NCBI GenBank assembly: GCA_900542965.1
Contig: UQPY01000015.1
Location: 1 to 41,450, forward strand
Source: an uncultured Collinsella sp.
Lineage (GTDB): Bacteria > Actinomycetota > Coriobacteriia > Coriobacteriales > Coriobacteriaceae
Reading direction: 5' to 3'
DNA: 41,450 nucleotides
The notes beneath the pieces are model-generated. The model worked only from the letters and a program-made list of their open reading frames with translations, was not told the DNA's origin and ran no database searches. Shown here piece after piece: positions 13,260-22,237 of this stretch (position 1 is its first letter; each line of letters begins with the position of its first letter). Position numbers and translations under genes: made by a program.

Positions 13260-15662
13260 ATGCCGAGCAAAATCGAAAAGAAGCAAGCCGCCGCAAAGCT
13301 GCGCAAACCGCCGCGCGACTTCTCGTACACGCAAAACCGAGAGCTTAGCTGGCTGCGCTTTGACAACCGCGTGCTTGACGAAGCCTTCGATGAGACCGTT
13401 CCGCTGTTCGAGCGTCTAAAGTTCGTGTCGATTTTCGAGTCCAACCTCGACGAGTTTCTCATGGTGCGCGTGGGCGGCCTGTCCGATCTGGCAGAGCTCA
13501 AAAAACAACCTGTCGACAACAAGAGCAATATGACCGCCTCCGAACAGGTCGATGCTGTCATGGCCGAAATGCCCGGGCTCCTTACCCGTTGGGAGTCCAT
13601 CTTTAAGAGCATCGAGGGCAAGCTCGACACCTTGGGCGTTCACCGCGCCCGCATCGATTCGCTTACGCCCGAGGAGCGCACCTTTGTAACCCGCTACTTC
13701 CAGGCCTACGTGTCGCCGGTCATCTCGCCGCTGGTCATCGATCCGCGCCACCCCTTTCCCAACCTGCGCAATGGCGCGCTCTATCTGGCCTGTGGTCTGG
13801 ACGGCGCCACCGACGAGGAGAGCCTGCTGGGCCTTATCGAGATTCCCGCCTCGATGAACCGCGTGGTCGAGATCCCCTCGCCCACCGGCACCTACTCCTA
13901 CATCTTGCTCGAGGACGTCATCCTCGCCTGCCTGGACAGCTGCTTTGGCTCCTATAAGCCGCTGGATCGTGCGCTGATCCGCGTCACCCGCAACGCCGAC
14001 ATCGATCCGGACGGCGAGGGCGTCGAAGAGGAAGAGGACTACCGCCAGCACATGAAGCGCATCCTCAAGAAGCGCCTGCGTCTGCAGCCGGTAGTGCTCG
14101 CGGTCTCGGGGTCGCTCGAGAAGGCAACGCTCAAGACCATCCGCAAGGCGCTCGAGCTTTCGCGCCGCTCTGTCTTTACCTGCGATATCCCGCTCGACCT
14201 GGGCTACGTCTTTGGCATTGAGGGCAAGATTCCCGAGCACCTGCGCAACGAGCTGCTCTTTACGCCGTTTAGGCCGCAGCCCAATCCCACCATCGACATG
14301 ACCCGCTCCATCCGCGAGCAGGTGCTGCAGCACGACAAGCTGCTCTTTTATCCCTATGAGGCCATGAACCCGTTCTTGGACCTGGTGCACGAGGCCGCCT
14401 ATGACCCCGAGTGCATCTCGTTGCGCATCACGCTCTACCGCGTGGCCAAGCAGAGCCGTCTGTGCGAGTCGTTGATTGATGCCGCTGAGAACGGCAAAGA
14501 GGTCACGGTGCTCATGGAGCTCCGCGCGCGCTTTGACGAGCAGAACAACATCGAGTGGGCCGAGCGCTTGGAAGAGGCCGGCTGCACCGTCATCTACGGC
14601 TCCGAGGGCTTTAAGTGCCACTCCAAGATCTGCCAGCTCACCTATCGCGAGGGCATGGCGCTAACGCGCCTGACGCTGCTGGGCACCGGCAACTTTAACG
14701 AGAAGACGGCCAAACTCTACAGCGACTTTATGCTCATGACCGCCCACCCCGGCATCGGCGAGGACGCCAACCTGTTCTTCCGCAACCTGTCGCTGGGCAA
14801 TCTGCGCGGCGATTACCGCTTCCTGGGTGTGGCGCCCGTAGGCCTCAAGCCGCTCATCATGCGCGGTCTGGATCGCGAGATTCAGCGCGCTCTCGCTGGC
14901 GAGCCCGCCCGCGTGTTCTTTAAACTCAACTCGCTCACCGACCGCGAGGTCATCGACAAGATCGCCGAGGCATCGTGTGCCGGCGTGCGCGTAGACATGA
15001 TCATCCGCGGCATCTCGTGCCTCAAGCCCGGTGTTCCGGGCAAGACCGAGAACGTGCATGTCCGCTCCATCGTCGGACGCTTTTTGGAGCACGCCCGTGT
15101 TTACGCTTTTGGCGTGGACTCGGACATGATTTACCTGAGCTCGGCAGACATGATGACACGCAACACCGAGCACCGCGTGGAGATCGCCTTCCCCGTGCTC
15201 GACCCCACCTGCCGCGCCCTGGTACACGAGTACATGGGCATGCAGCTGCGGGACAACGTGAAGGCCCGCAGCCTGACGAGCGACGGCACCTGGGTTCCCG
15301 TGAAGCGTGCAGAGGGTGAGAAACCCTTCAACTCGCAGGAAGCCCTGCTGGAGCGCGCCTATCGCAACGCCGAGGCCGCGCCCGAGCCCGTCATTGAGGC
15401 GAAACCTGCCCCCGAGCCCGAGCCGCAGCCGGTAGCACCCAAGGTCCAAGAGGTCCAGGCGACCGTCATTGAGCCCGAGCCTGCACCTGCGCCTCAGCCC
15501 GAGCCGCAGGCAGCTAAGCCCGCGCCCGAGACGAGTGCCCATCGCAAGAAGCCCGCTGGCACGACCAAGGCCATCGAGCGTCATCGCCCCGGTCGTGTGC
15601 GCATGGGTCTGGGCCTAATCGGTCTAGGCCTTAAAACGCTCATTACCGGCAAGACCAAATAG
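13260..15662 (+). CDS. ppk1: Polyphosphate kinase 1 with long C-terminal tail
   Basis: Reversibly makes polyphosphate from ATP. From the ATG at 13260 the protein has 800 residues; the ATG at 13254 is a close alternative. The N-terminal part has NRELSWLRFDNRVL, followed by the two phospholipase-D-like catalytic domains. The phosphorylated histidine is H454 (GFKCHSKICQL) and the second conserved histidine is H611 (RFLEHARVYAF). TGNFNEKTAKLYSDF and TEHRVEIAFPV are also typical. PPK1 usually ends near residue 690-740. Here about 90 extra residues follow, rich in P, E and A (PEPEPQPVAPK, PAPAPQPEPQ), then a basic segment ending GLGLIGLGLKTLITGKTK. A strong terminator follows. Confidence 0.95.
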   Translation: MPSKIEKKQAAAKLRKPPRDFSYTQNRELSWLRFDNRVLDEAFDETVPLFERLKFVSIFESNLDEFLMVRVGGLSDLAELKKQPVDNKSNMTASEQVDAVMAEMPGLLTRWESIFKSIEGKLDTLGVHRARIDSLTPEERTFVTRYFQAYVSPVISPLVIDPRHPFPNLRNGALYLACGLDGATDEESLLGLIEIPASMNRVVEIPSPTGTYSYILLEDVILACLDSCFGSYKPLDRALIRVTRNADIDPDGEGVEEEEDYRQHMKRILKKRLRLQPVVLAVSGSLEKATLKTIRKALELSRRSVFTCDIPLDLGYVFGIEGKIPEHLRNELLFTPFRPQPNPTIDMTRSIREQVLQHDKLLFYPYEAMNPFLDLVHEAAYDPECISLRITLYRVAKQSRLCESLIDAAENGKEVTVLMELRARFDEQNNIEWAERLEEAGCTVIYGSEGFKCHSKICQLTYREGMALTRLTLLGTGNFNEKTAKLYSDFMLMTAHPGIGEDANLFFRNLSLGNLRGDYRFLGVAPVGLKPLIMRGLDREIQRALAGEPARVFFKLNSLTDREVIDKIAEASCAGVRVDMIIRGISCLKPGVPGKTENVHVRSIVGRFLEHARVYAFGVDSDMIYLSSADMMTRNTEHRVEIAFPVLDPTCRALVHEYMGMQLRDNVKARSLTSDGTWVPVKRAEGEKPFNSQEALLERAYRNAEAAPEPVIEAKPAPEPEPQPVAPKVQEVQATVIEPEPAPAPQPEPQAAKPAPETSAHRKKPAGTTKAIERHRPGRVRMGLGLIGLGLKTLITGKTK

Positions 15663-15671
15663 GCGTTTGTA

Positions 15672-15716
15672 GAAGCGCCCCGCATTTGAGGAAAGCCTCG
15701 GATGCGGGGCGCTTTT
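15672..15716 (+). terminator. ppk1 intrinsic terminator
   Basis: AAGCGCCCCGCAT and ATGCGGGGCGCTT pair, with an inner TTGAGG/CCTCGG extension and TTTTCCCT behind. It starts 10 bp after the stop. Confidence 0.9.
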
Positions 15717-15762
15717 CCCTGCTACCATGGTGCGGACAACAACGCGAATGACAGGCAGGGAT

Positions 15763-17076
15763 ATGAAGCTCACCATAGAATCGATGACGTACGGCGCCGA
15801 CGGGCTGGCGCATGCCGACAACGGCAAGGCCGTCTTTGTGCAGGGCGCCGTGGCAGGCGACACCGTCGAGGCCGAGGTCGTACAGAACGGCAAGTCGTTC
15901 ATGCGCGCCCGCACCACCGAGATTCTGGAGCCAAGCCCCGATCGCATTCAGCCTCCCTGCCCCTTCGTGGGCATTTGCGGCGGCTGCTCGTGGGGCAATC
16001 TCTCACGCACGGCACAGCTCGCCGCCAAGGAGCAAAACCTGCGCTCCACGCTCGAGCGCATCGGCAAGTTCGCTCCTGAGCAGGTCGATGAGCTGATACA
16101 GCCCATCCGCCACACCAAGGACGACTGGGGCTACCGCAATAAAATCGAACTCGAACCGACCGTCGTCAACGGTCGCGTTCGCCTTGGCATGCACGGTGTC
16201 GACCCCAGCAAAATCGTGACCGTCGATTCGTGCCCGCTGTTCGATAAGCGCTTCCCGAAGGCGCTCAAATCGGTCGTCGGCGCACTCAACTATCTAAGCG
16301 GCAGCCATGACTTGGGGCTCGAACGCGTGGGCATTCGCGCATCGCGCCGCACCAAGGCACTCGAGGTCGCACTCTGGACGCCCACAGGCTCTTTTCCGCG
16401 CTCGCAGGTCTCCCGCGTGCTGGCGGACGCCGCTCATCCCACGAGCATCGTGCGCGTGATGAGCAAGGGCGAAAAGAAGGCCCGCCGTGTCTCCAAGGTC
16501 GAAATGCTCGCCGGAGAGGGCTCATGGACCGAGAATATCGCCGAGGGTCAGATGCGCTTGTCTGCCCCGTCTTTTTTCCAGGTCAACACCAAGGGTGCCG
16601 AGATTTTGATCGAGCTCGTCATGGAGGCGCTCGACCCACAAGAAGACGAGCTTGCCGTGGACCTGTACTGCGGCGCCGGAACCTTTACCCTGCCGCTCGC
16701 CCGCCGCTGCGACTTTGTTGCCGCCGTCGAGGCCTACGGTCCGGCCGTGCGCGACCTGCGTCGCAACCTGGAGATCAACAAGCTCGACAACGTCGACGTC
16801 ATCGGCGGCGATGCCGTGCGCGAGTTCCCCGACCAGGACGCCGATGTCCTGGTGGTCGATCCGCCACGCGCGGGCCTGGCGCCCGAGGCCATCGACCTCA
16901 TCGCCAGCACGAGTGCCCGCGATGTCGCCTACGTGAGCTGCGACCCGGCCACCCTGGCGCGCGATCTCAAACGCTTTGTCGAAGAAGGCACCTTCTCCCC
17001 CGTAAAGATCACGCCAGTTGACCTATTCCCGCAAACCTTCCACTGCGAGACCGTCGTCCACCTTAGGCGCAACTAG
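15763..17076 (+). CDS. rlmD: 23S rRNA (uracil-5-)-methyltransferase, RlmD/TrmA family
   Basis: SAM-dependent RNA m5U methyltransferase of 437 residues. An N-terminal TRAM-like domain (about 1-60) is followed by an iron-sulfur cysteine set C66, C72, C75 (CPFVGICGGC) and C157 (DSCPLF). The Rossmann domain carries DLYCGAGTFTLPLA (300-313) and DPPRAG (366-371), and the catalytic cysteine C393 lies in VSCDPATLARD, with E429 near the end. The cluster favours the RlmD/RlmCD group over TrmA; which uridine is modified is not decided by sequence. I chose the ATG at 15763, behind AGGCAGGG, rather than upstream GTG/ATG codons. It heads a plus-strand run with the DJ-1, Maf and peptidase genes. Confidence 0.9.
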   Translation: MKLTIESMTYGADGLAHADNGKAVFVQGAVAGDTVEAEVVQNGKSFMRARTTEILEPSPDRIQPPCPFVGICGGCSWGNLSRTAQLAAKEQNLRSTLERIGKFAPEQVDELIQPIRHTKDDWGYRNKIELEPTVVNGRVRLGMHGVDPSKIVTVDSCPLFDKRFPKALKSVVGALNYLSGSHDLGLERVGIRASRRTKALEVALWTPTGSFPRSQVSRVLADAAHPTSIVRVMSKGEKKARRVSKVEMLAGEGSWTENIAEGQMRLSAPSFFQVNTKGAEILIELVMEALDPQEDELAVDLYCGAGTFTLPLARRCDFVAAVEAYGPAVRDLRRNLEINKLDNVDVIGGDAVREFPDQDADVLVVDPPRAGLAPEAIDLIASTSARDVAYVSCDPATLARDLKRFVEEGTFSPVKITPVDLFPQTFHCETVVHLRRN

Positions 17077-17182
17077 CCACTTAATCATTGCTCAGAAAAA
17101 TCATTGGGAAATCGAGCGTGGCAAGCGGAGGTCTTCGGGGTATAAGACGGCTAATCGTATGCCGCCTATGAAAGGAACCCTC

Positions 17183-17725
17183 ATGCCCAGCGTTGCCGTT
17201 CTCGCCGCCGATGGCTTTGAAACTATTGAATGCTTGACCATGGTCGATGTCATGCGTCGCGGCGGCGTGCGTGCCACGCTCGTCTCGATCATGCCCACGC
17301 GTGAGGTCGTAAGCTCGCTGCAGATCCCCGTGACCTGCGATGCGCTCTTTGATGAGATCGACTTTGACGAGTACGACTGCGTCGTGCTACCCGGCGGCCT
17401 ACCCGGTGCCACCAACCTGCGCGCCGATCAGCGCGTCTGCGACGTGGTCTGCGAGTTCGCCGCGACCAAGCACGTCGCCGCCATCTGCGCCGCCCCGTTT
17501 ATCCTGGGCGAGCTCGATCTGCTCGAGGGGCGCCACGCCACGTGCTTCCCTGGCTTTGAGAAAAGCTTCCCCGAAGGCACCTATACCGGCGAGAAGGTTA
17601 CGCAAGACGGCAACATCATCACCGCCAGCGGCATGGCCCAGTCGCTCCCCTTTGCGCTTGAGCTGCTGCGCACGCTCGCCGGCGACAAGGCCGTCGAGAA
17701 GGTCGCCGAGGGCATTCAGCTATGA
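17183..17725 (+). CDS. DJ-1/PfpI family protein
   Basis: 180 residues of the DJ-1/YajL/ThiJ class, cytoplasmic. Members act as glyoxalases, deglycases or redox-responsive proteins. The nucleophilic-elbow cysteine is C102 in AAICAAPFIL and the supporting glutamate is E16 in GFETIECLTMVDVMRRGG, which closely matches human DJ-1. AAAGGA is 6 bp before the chosen ATG. Its TGA overlaps the Maf start (ATGA), so the two are translationally coupled. Substrate not determinable here. Confidence 0.9.
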   Translation: MPSVAVLAADGFETIECLTMVDVMRRGGVRATLVSIMPTREVVSSLQIPVTCDALFDEIDFDEYDCVVLPGGLPGATNLRADQRVCDVVCEFAATKHVAAICAAPFILGELDLLEGRHATCFPGFEKSFPEGTYTGEKVTQDGNIITASGMAQSLPFALELLRTLAGDKAVEKVAEGIQL

Positions 17726-18303
17726 TTTTGGCTTCGCAATCACCGCGCCGCATCGAGTTGATGCACGAGGCGGGCTATGACATTCGCATCATTCCTGCCG
17801 ATATCGACGAAACGCCGTTTGATGGCGAGGCCCCGCTTACGCTCGTTGAACGCTTAGCACGCGCAAAAGCCGCCGCCGTTGCCACCGAGCATGCCGAGCC
17901 CAATGAGCTGACGGTCGCGGCCGACACCATCGTCACCTTTGACGGCAAGATTCTGGGCAAGCCGGCAACCGAGGACGAGGCGCGCACCATGCTCCGTGAG
18001 CTTTCGGGCCGCACGCACCAGGTCGCAACCGGCGTCTGCATCGTTAAAGCAGGCGATACGGCTGCCCCGCATGCCGCCGAGAGCCTGTCCTTTGTCGATG
18101 TGACCGACGTAACGTTCTACGAGCTCACCGACGAGCAGATCGAGCACTACGTCGCCTCGGGTGAGCCCATGGACAAGGCCGGCGCCTACGGCATTCAGGG
18201 CACAGGAGGACGCATGCTCGTGCACGATATTTCGGGCGACTTCTATAACGTGGTGGGCCTACCCATCGCCCGCGTCGCGCGCGCGATTCAAAAACTCTCG
18301 TAA
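17722..18303 (+). CDS. maf: Maf family nucleotide pyrophosphatase
   Basis: 193 residues, normal for Maf proteins. They hydrolyse dTTP/UTP or modified nucleotides and are linked to septum inhibition. It opens with the diagnostic ILASQSPRRIELM; the catalytic region has VAADTIVTFDGKILGKPATEDEA (about 72-94) and FYELTDEQIEHYVASGEPMDKAGAYGIQ. The TAGAYGIQ-type ending of that motif is close to the dTTP/UTP (YhdE) group. The start overlaps the DJ-1 stop by 4 bp. Confidence 0.94.
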   Translation: MILASQSPRRIELMHEAGYDIRIIPADIDETPFDGEAPLTLVERLARAKAAAVATEHAEPNELTVAADTIVTFDGKILGKPATEDEARTMLRELSGRTHQVATGVCIVKAGDTAAPHAAESLSFVDVTDVTFYELTDEQIEHYVASGEPMDKAGAYGIQGTGGRMLVHDISGDFYNVVGLPIARVARAIQKLS

Positions 18304-18404
18304 TTGCATCTGGCGCTGGGTATCCCCCGGCGCCTACAATTTTGGCGTACCGTACGGATCCCGACCGGGCACAAGGCGCGGCGGAAAACCGATAGGAGTT
18401 AAAC

Positions 18405-19406
18405 ATGGATACACTGCTCGAGGCCATTGACGTCTGCGATGTCGATGGCTTTTGCTATGGCAACTATACGGACGAGGAGGCCGGCACCGGTTGCACCGTA
18501 ATCGTGGCACCCGAGGGCGCCACCGGCGGCATTGACGTTCGCGGCGGTGCTCCGGCATCGCGCGAAACCGACCTGCTGCGACCCGAGAACACCGTCGACA
18601 AGGTCCACGCTGTCTGCCTTTCGGGTGGATCGGCCTTTGGCCTCGAGGCTGCAAGCGGCGTCGCTCGCGAGCTTGAGAGCCGCGGCATCGGCCTTCCCGT
18701 CGGCCCCACGCAGGTGCCTATCGTGTGCTCCAGCTGTATCTTCGACCTCGCCTTTGGTAACCCCACCGTTCGCCCTGACATTGAGGCCGGCATCGCCGCG
18801 GTGCGCGAAGCACTCGACCACACCCCCACCAGGCTCGAACAGGGCAACGTGGGCGCCGGCACGGGCGCTACCGTGGGTAAGCTCATGGGCCCCGCTACCT
18901 GCATGAAGGCCGGCCTTGGCGCTGCCGCCGTGGCGCTCGGCCCCATCAAGGTGGGCGCCGTGGTCTCGGTCAACGCCTGCGGCAACGTTGTCGACCCCTT
19001 CACCGGCGAGTGGGTCGCCGGTATGCGCGCCGCAGCCGATAGCGACCAGATTGTCGACATGGAACTCGCAGCCTTTGCCGCCGCCGGATCCATGCAGATG
19101 CCGCTCGACCGCACCAACACCACCATCAGCTGCATCGTCACCAACGTGGAACTCACTAAGGCACAAGCCACCAAGGTCTCCCAGATGGCCGCAGACGCCT
19201 ACGCACACGCCATCCGCCCCACACACACCACCAACGACGGCGACACCATCTACACCCTCGCCAGCGGCAAACTGGGCGCCCAGGCAAGCGCCGCCGTTAC
19301 CCTAGACCTGCTGGGCATGCTCGCAGTAAGGGCCCTGGAAACTGCCATCGTAAACGGAGCCAAAACCGCCAAAACCTCCCACGGCATCCCCGGCGCCGCG
19401 AAGTAG
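18405..19406 (+). CDS. P1 (S58, DmpA-type) family peptidase
   Basis: Ntn-hydrolase-like aminopeptidase family of 333 residues. Members cleave themselves to form an active N-terminal nucleophile and act on small peptides, amides or beta-peptides. Visible landmarks are the LSGGSAFGLEAASGVA helix (72-87), LPVGPTQVPIV, and the glycine-rich processing region GNVGAGTGATVGK (147-159), where the self-cleavage threonine or serine is expected. No signal peptide, so it acts in the cytoplasm. TAGGAGTT stands just before the ATG. A large palindrome (element C) begins 12 bp after the stop. Confidence 0.9.
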   Translation: MDTLLEAIDVCDVDGFCYGNYTDEEAGTGCTVIVAPEGATGGIDVRGGAPASRETDLLRPENTVDKVHAVCLSGGSAFGLEAASGVARELESRGIGLPVGPTQVPIVCSSCIFDLAFGNPTVRPDIEAGIAAVREALDHTPTRLEQGNVGAGTGATVGKLMGPATCMKAGLGAAAVALGPIKVGAVVSVNACGNVVDPFTGEWVAGMRAAADSDQIVDMELAAFAAAGSMQMPLDRTNTTISCIVTNVELTKAQATKVSQMAADAYAHAIRPTHTTNDGDTIYTLASGKLGAQASAAVTLDLLGMLAVRALETAIVNGAKTAKTSHGIPGAAK

Positions 19407-19418
19407 CCTAACCTGACC

Positions 19419-19543
19419 GGTTGCCCGGTGGGACTTGGTTATGTTTGCTGCTCTACAGTCCTGGCTCGCACGAAGAGCACATTAAGTGCTCTTCGGCTCG
19501 TGCGGAACTCGCGACAAACATAACCAAGCTCCACCGGGCAACC
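19419..19543 (+). repeat. Gene-end palindrome C
   Basis: Arms of 29 bp (19419-19447, 19515-19543) pair with two mismatches. Inside, CGCAC and GTGCG, GAAGAGCAC and GTGCTCTTC form stacked stems with loop ATTAA and a one-sided GGCTC bulge. Flanking constants are CAGTCCTG before and GCGGAACT after. It begins 12 bp behind the peptidase stop and lacks a T-run. The core matches element D in reverse orientation. Confidence 0.85.
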
Positions 19544-19636
19544 TACTCAACAAGATCCCCTTCAGCCCAGGCCCCTGTGTACCGCGCGTCTAAGATCTTC
19601 AAATTCAGGCAGCCTGACAATCGATTCTTATAGCAG

Positions 19637-19746
19637 AGGCCCCTTGGCCTTTAGTTTGATACAAGTTCCGCACGAGCCGGAAAGCACTTAATGTGCTTTC
19701 CGTGCGAGCAGGACTGTTCGCAGTAGCAAACTAAAGGCCAAGGGGC
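19637..19746 (-). repeat. Gene-end palindrome D
   Basis: Perfect 21-bp arms (19637-19657, 19726-19746) whose sequence is unlike that of C. On the minus strand the core has the same CAGTCCTG, CGCAC, ATTAA loop, GGCTC bulge, GTGCG and GCGGAACT as C, with the inner stem changed on both sides (GGAAAGCAC/GTGCTTTCC). It lies 33 bp behind the stop of the glycosyltransferase gene, in that gene's sense. The rest of 19407-19779 holds no gene. Confidence 0.85.
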
Positions 19747-19779
19747 CCAGTTAACCTATCAGCAGCGATTACTCAGCAG

Positions 19780-20811
19780 CTAGTTGAATTTGAAGATCTT
19801 TGAGGCAAGACGGTATAGGCCGAGTGTGGTTTTGTCTCCGGCCCGTCCGCGCAGATTGGTGAAGAACCCGACCACGCCGTAGCGGGCACGACGATACATG
19901 CGCTCGTCGTAGGCCTTCAAATCATTCCACAGCGTCTTTAGGCGCTCGTCGGCGCAATCTTCCTCGGAAAGCTTGGTAAGCACCGAGCAGATCGCCATCA
20001 TCATGGTGAAGTAGCCCATCATGTACGAACGCAGGCGCGACGACCCAACATCGCTGTACAAGTGGTACGACTCCATCATGATACGCGTAACACGGAACTG
20101 CTGGTCCAGACGCTTGACCATCGTTGCCTCGTTGACGCTCTGGCCCTCGCGACCGATAAAGTAGCGGTAGAGGTCGATGTCGGCGTAGTACATGGTCTTG
20201 CAACGCGGCAGCGGCACGTAGGCGTAGATGTTGTCCACATAGAACGTGTGCGGCGGCATGGGAAGGTTGGACTCGCGCAGCACATCCGTGCGATAGCACA
20301 GGCTGTGCATGAGAAGGTTCTGGTCCAGGCGGAAATGACCGATCTGATCCCAGGAAAAGATCTTTTTGCGCGGCAGGGCAAATTTGTAGCCAATAGCGGT
20401 ATGCGTGCCCTCGTAAACCTTCTCGTACACGTAGTTCGAGATAAACAGGTCGACGCGCTGGTCGCGCTCCTCAAAGCCACGCAGAATCGACAGCATGGTC
20501 GAAAGGGCAGCGCCGTCAAGCCAGTCGTCCGAGTCGACAACCTTGTAGTAGGTGCCCTGCGCCTCGCGCAGACCCGAAAGGACGGCAATACCGTGACCGC
20601 CATTCTCCTGGTGCACCGCGCGGATGATTCCAGGATAACGTGCCTCCCACTCATCGGCCTTATCGGCCGTCTCGTCCTTGGAGCCGTCGTCCACCACGAT
20701 AATCTCGATATCGGTAGCGTAATTGCTCCCCTCCAAGATGGAGGTGATGCAATGGTCCATGTCCTTGGCGGCGTTATACGAGGGAATACCGAATGTTATG
20801 ACTTTATGCAT
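19780..20811 (-). CDS. Family 2 glycosyltransferase
   Basis: GT-A fold glycosyltransferase of 343 residues. The N-terminal domain shows ITFGIPSYNAAKDMD, the nucleotide-binding IIVVDDGSKDETAD (38-50) and the metal-binding DSDD (93-96) in YYKVVDSDDWLDGA. The C-terminal half is helical and basic, with no clear membrane segments. Its ATG lies inside the last codons of glf (8-bp overlap), so the two are co-translated. That pairing suggests transfer of galactofuranose, or of another sugar, in the same cell-surface polymer; this is inference. Confidence 0.9.
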   Translation of the reverse strand: MHKVITFGIPSYNAAKDMDHCITSILEGSNYATDIEIIVVDDGSKDETADKADEWEARYPGIIRAVHQENGGHGIAVLSGLREAQGTYYKVVDSDDWLDGAALSTMLSILRGFEERDQRVDLFISNYVYEKVYEGTHTAIGYKFALPRKKIFSWDQIGHFRLDQNLLMHSLCYRTDVLRESNLPMPPHTFYVDNIYAYVPLPRCKTMYYADIDLYRYFIGREGQSVNEATMVKRLDQQFRVTRIMMESYHLYSDVGSSRLRSYMMGYFTMMMAICSVLTKLSEEDCADERLKTLWNDLKAYDERMYRRARYGVVGFFTNLRGRAGDKTTLGLYRLASKIFKFN

Positions 20812-22006
20812 GGCAGGCGATAATCTCATCCGAAAGATCGAGGGCAGAATTGGTCACGGCGTCCATATCGTAGTAACGATACTCGGCCAGACGACCCACC
20901 GGGTGGAAGTTCGTCAGGTTCTGGACGCGCTCAAGATAGCGCTCATAGAGCTCACGGTTCTCGGGCTCAAGAATGGCGTAGTACGGCGTCTCGCCCGAGC
21001 CGGGCGTATAGGCCTTGGAGTACTCCTTCATGATGGTGGTCTTGCCGGGCAGGACCTGACCGGTCATGTTCTTGAACTCGGTGATGCGCGTGTAGTCCTC
21101 GCTCGTGGTGTAGTTGACAGTGCCCACGGGCTGGAACTGGTCCATATCGAGCGTCTCGAACTTCATATCGAGCGTGCGGTACGGCAACGCACCCAAGTCG
21201 AGGTTGAACAGCTCATCGAGCGGACCGGTGTAGACGATCTCGCCACCATAGACCTTGCCGTCGATCTTGACGGTGGTCTCGTCGATCTCAAAGAGATCGC
21301 GGGCGTCTACGTCGCAGAACACGTCGATCAGGTCGTGGTCGAGCATGTGCTCAAAGAGCGCCGTGTAGCCCTCCTGCGGCATGCCCTGGAAGGGAGCTTG
21401 CGGGAAGTAGCGGTCATCATCGCCCACAAAGACGGGAACGCGGCCGGTGATCGAGGGGTCGATCTGATCGGGCGTCTGGCCCCACTGCTTCATGGTGTAA
21501 TGCAAAAAGACGTTCTCGTAGACGTAATCGGCGACCTCGGCCAAGTCGGGGTCGTTCTTCTTACGCAGCTCCATAATGGGCACCTTGACATCCTTGCCAA
21601 AGGTCTCCACGAGCTTCTGATACAGCTCCTCGCCGCGCTCGTCACCAAAGGCGAGCTTGAGACTCGCATGGTTGAAGGGCACGGGCATAAGGGTACCGTT
21701 GATGTTGGCGAGCACCTTGTGCTGATAATCCGTCCACTTGGTAAAGCGCGACAGGAAATTGTGAACGCGCTCGTTAAAGGTGTGATAGATATGCGGACCG
21801 TACTCGTGGATCAGGATTCCGGCCTCGTCAGTGCAGTCATAGGCATTGCCCGCAATGTGGCTACGGCGCTCCAAAACGGCAACACGATAGCCGATGGTCT
21901 CGGCAAGACGGCGGGCGCAAACGGCACCGGCATATCCAGCACCGACGACAATCATGTCGTACGCGCCGGCGTTAAAGCCTTCAGGCAGGCCTGAGGTAAT
22001 CTGCAT
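20804..22006 (-). CDS. glf: UDP-galactopyranose mutase
   Basis: FAD enzyme that converts UDP-galactopyranose to UDP-galactofuranose for cell-surface glycans. 400 residues, slightly longer than the family norm because of about 15 leading residues before the FAD-binding YDMIVVGAGYAGAVCARRLAE. Other family marks are GGNAYD-like HIAGNAYDCTDEAGILIHEYGPHIYHT, MKQWGQTPDQIDPSI, GRVPVFVGDDDRYFPQAPFQGMPQEGYT and the C-terminal RLAEYRYYDMD. AAGGAG precedes the ATG. It is the first gene of a two-gene unit with the glycosyltransferase, divergent from pta. Confidence 0.95.
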   Translation of the reverse strand: MQITSGLPEGFNAGAYDMIVVGAGYAGAVCARRLAETIGYRVAVLERRSHIAGNAYDCTDEAGILIHEYGPHIYHTFNERVHNFLSRFTKWTDYQHKVLANINGTLMPVPFNHASLKLAFGDERGEELYQKLVETFGKDVKVPIMELRKKNDPDLAEVADYVYENVFLHYTMKQWGQTPDQIDPSITGRVPVFVGDDDRYFPQAPFQGMPQEGYTALFEHMLDHDLIDVFCDVDARDLFEIDETTVKIDGKVYGGEIVYTGPLDELFNLDLGALPYRTLDMKFETLDMDQFQPVGTVNYTTSEDYTRITEFKNMTGQVLPGKTTIMKEYSKAYTPGSGETPYYAILEPENRELYERYLERVQNLTNFHPVGRLAEYRYYDMDAVTNSALDLSDEIIACHA

Positions 22007-22084
22007 CGATACTCCTTGTCAAAAGCCACGGGCTCGTTAGCTGGGCTTTTCTCGAACATTCTTCGAGACATATTTATCAGAGCG

Positions 22085-22110
22085 ATTATAGCGCTAATGC
22101 GTCCTATAAT
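22085..22110. promoter_or_regulatory. Back-to-back -10 boxes for glf and pta
   Basis: TATAAT on the minus strand at 22085-22090 faces glf and TATAAT on the plus strand at 22105-22110 faces pta. They are close enough that the two promoters must overlap. -35 matches are poor. Confidence 0.45.
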
Positions 22111-22163
22111 GAGCTTGCCACACAAGGAAAGCTCAAGCACCGCGGCGAACATAATTGAAAGGT

Positions 22164-22184
22164 AAACCCGCTAGCAGCGGGTTT
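22164..22184 (+). promoter_or_regulatory. Hairpin in the pta leader
   Basis: AAACCCGCT and AGCGGGTTT pair around AGC. It sits between the -10 box and the pta start. It resembles a short terminator, but only ATT follows, so it may be an attenuator or a 5' stabiliser. Confidence 0.45.
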
Positions 22185-22237
22185 ATTCGTGAACAGCCGG
22201 GCGCCTGGAGCTTAGCGAAACGCTTGTAAGGAGTAAC

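Noticed and set aside
19419..19746. Two ordinary rho-independent terminators
   Set aside because: Arms of 21-29 bp with bulged conserved cores and no T-run do not fit; the cores are related to each other, which terminators would not need.
19407..19779. CRISPR-like repeats
   Set aside because: Only two related units in inverted orientation with unrelated arms; no regular spacers and no cas genes.
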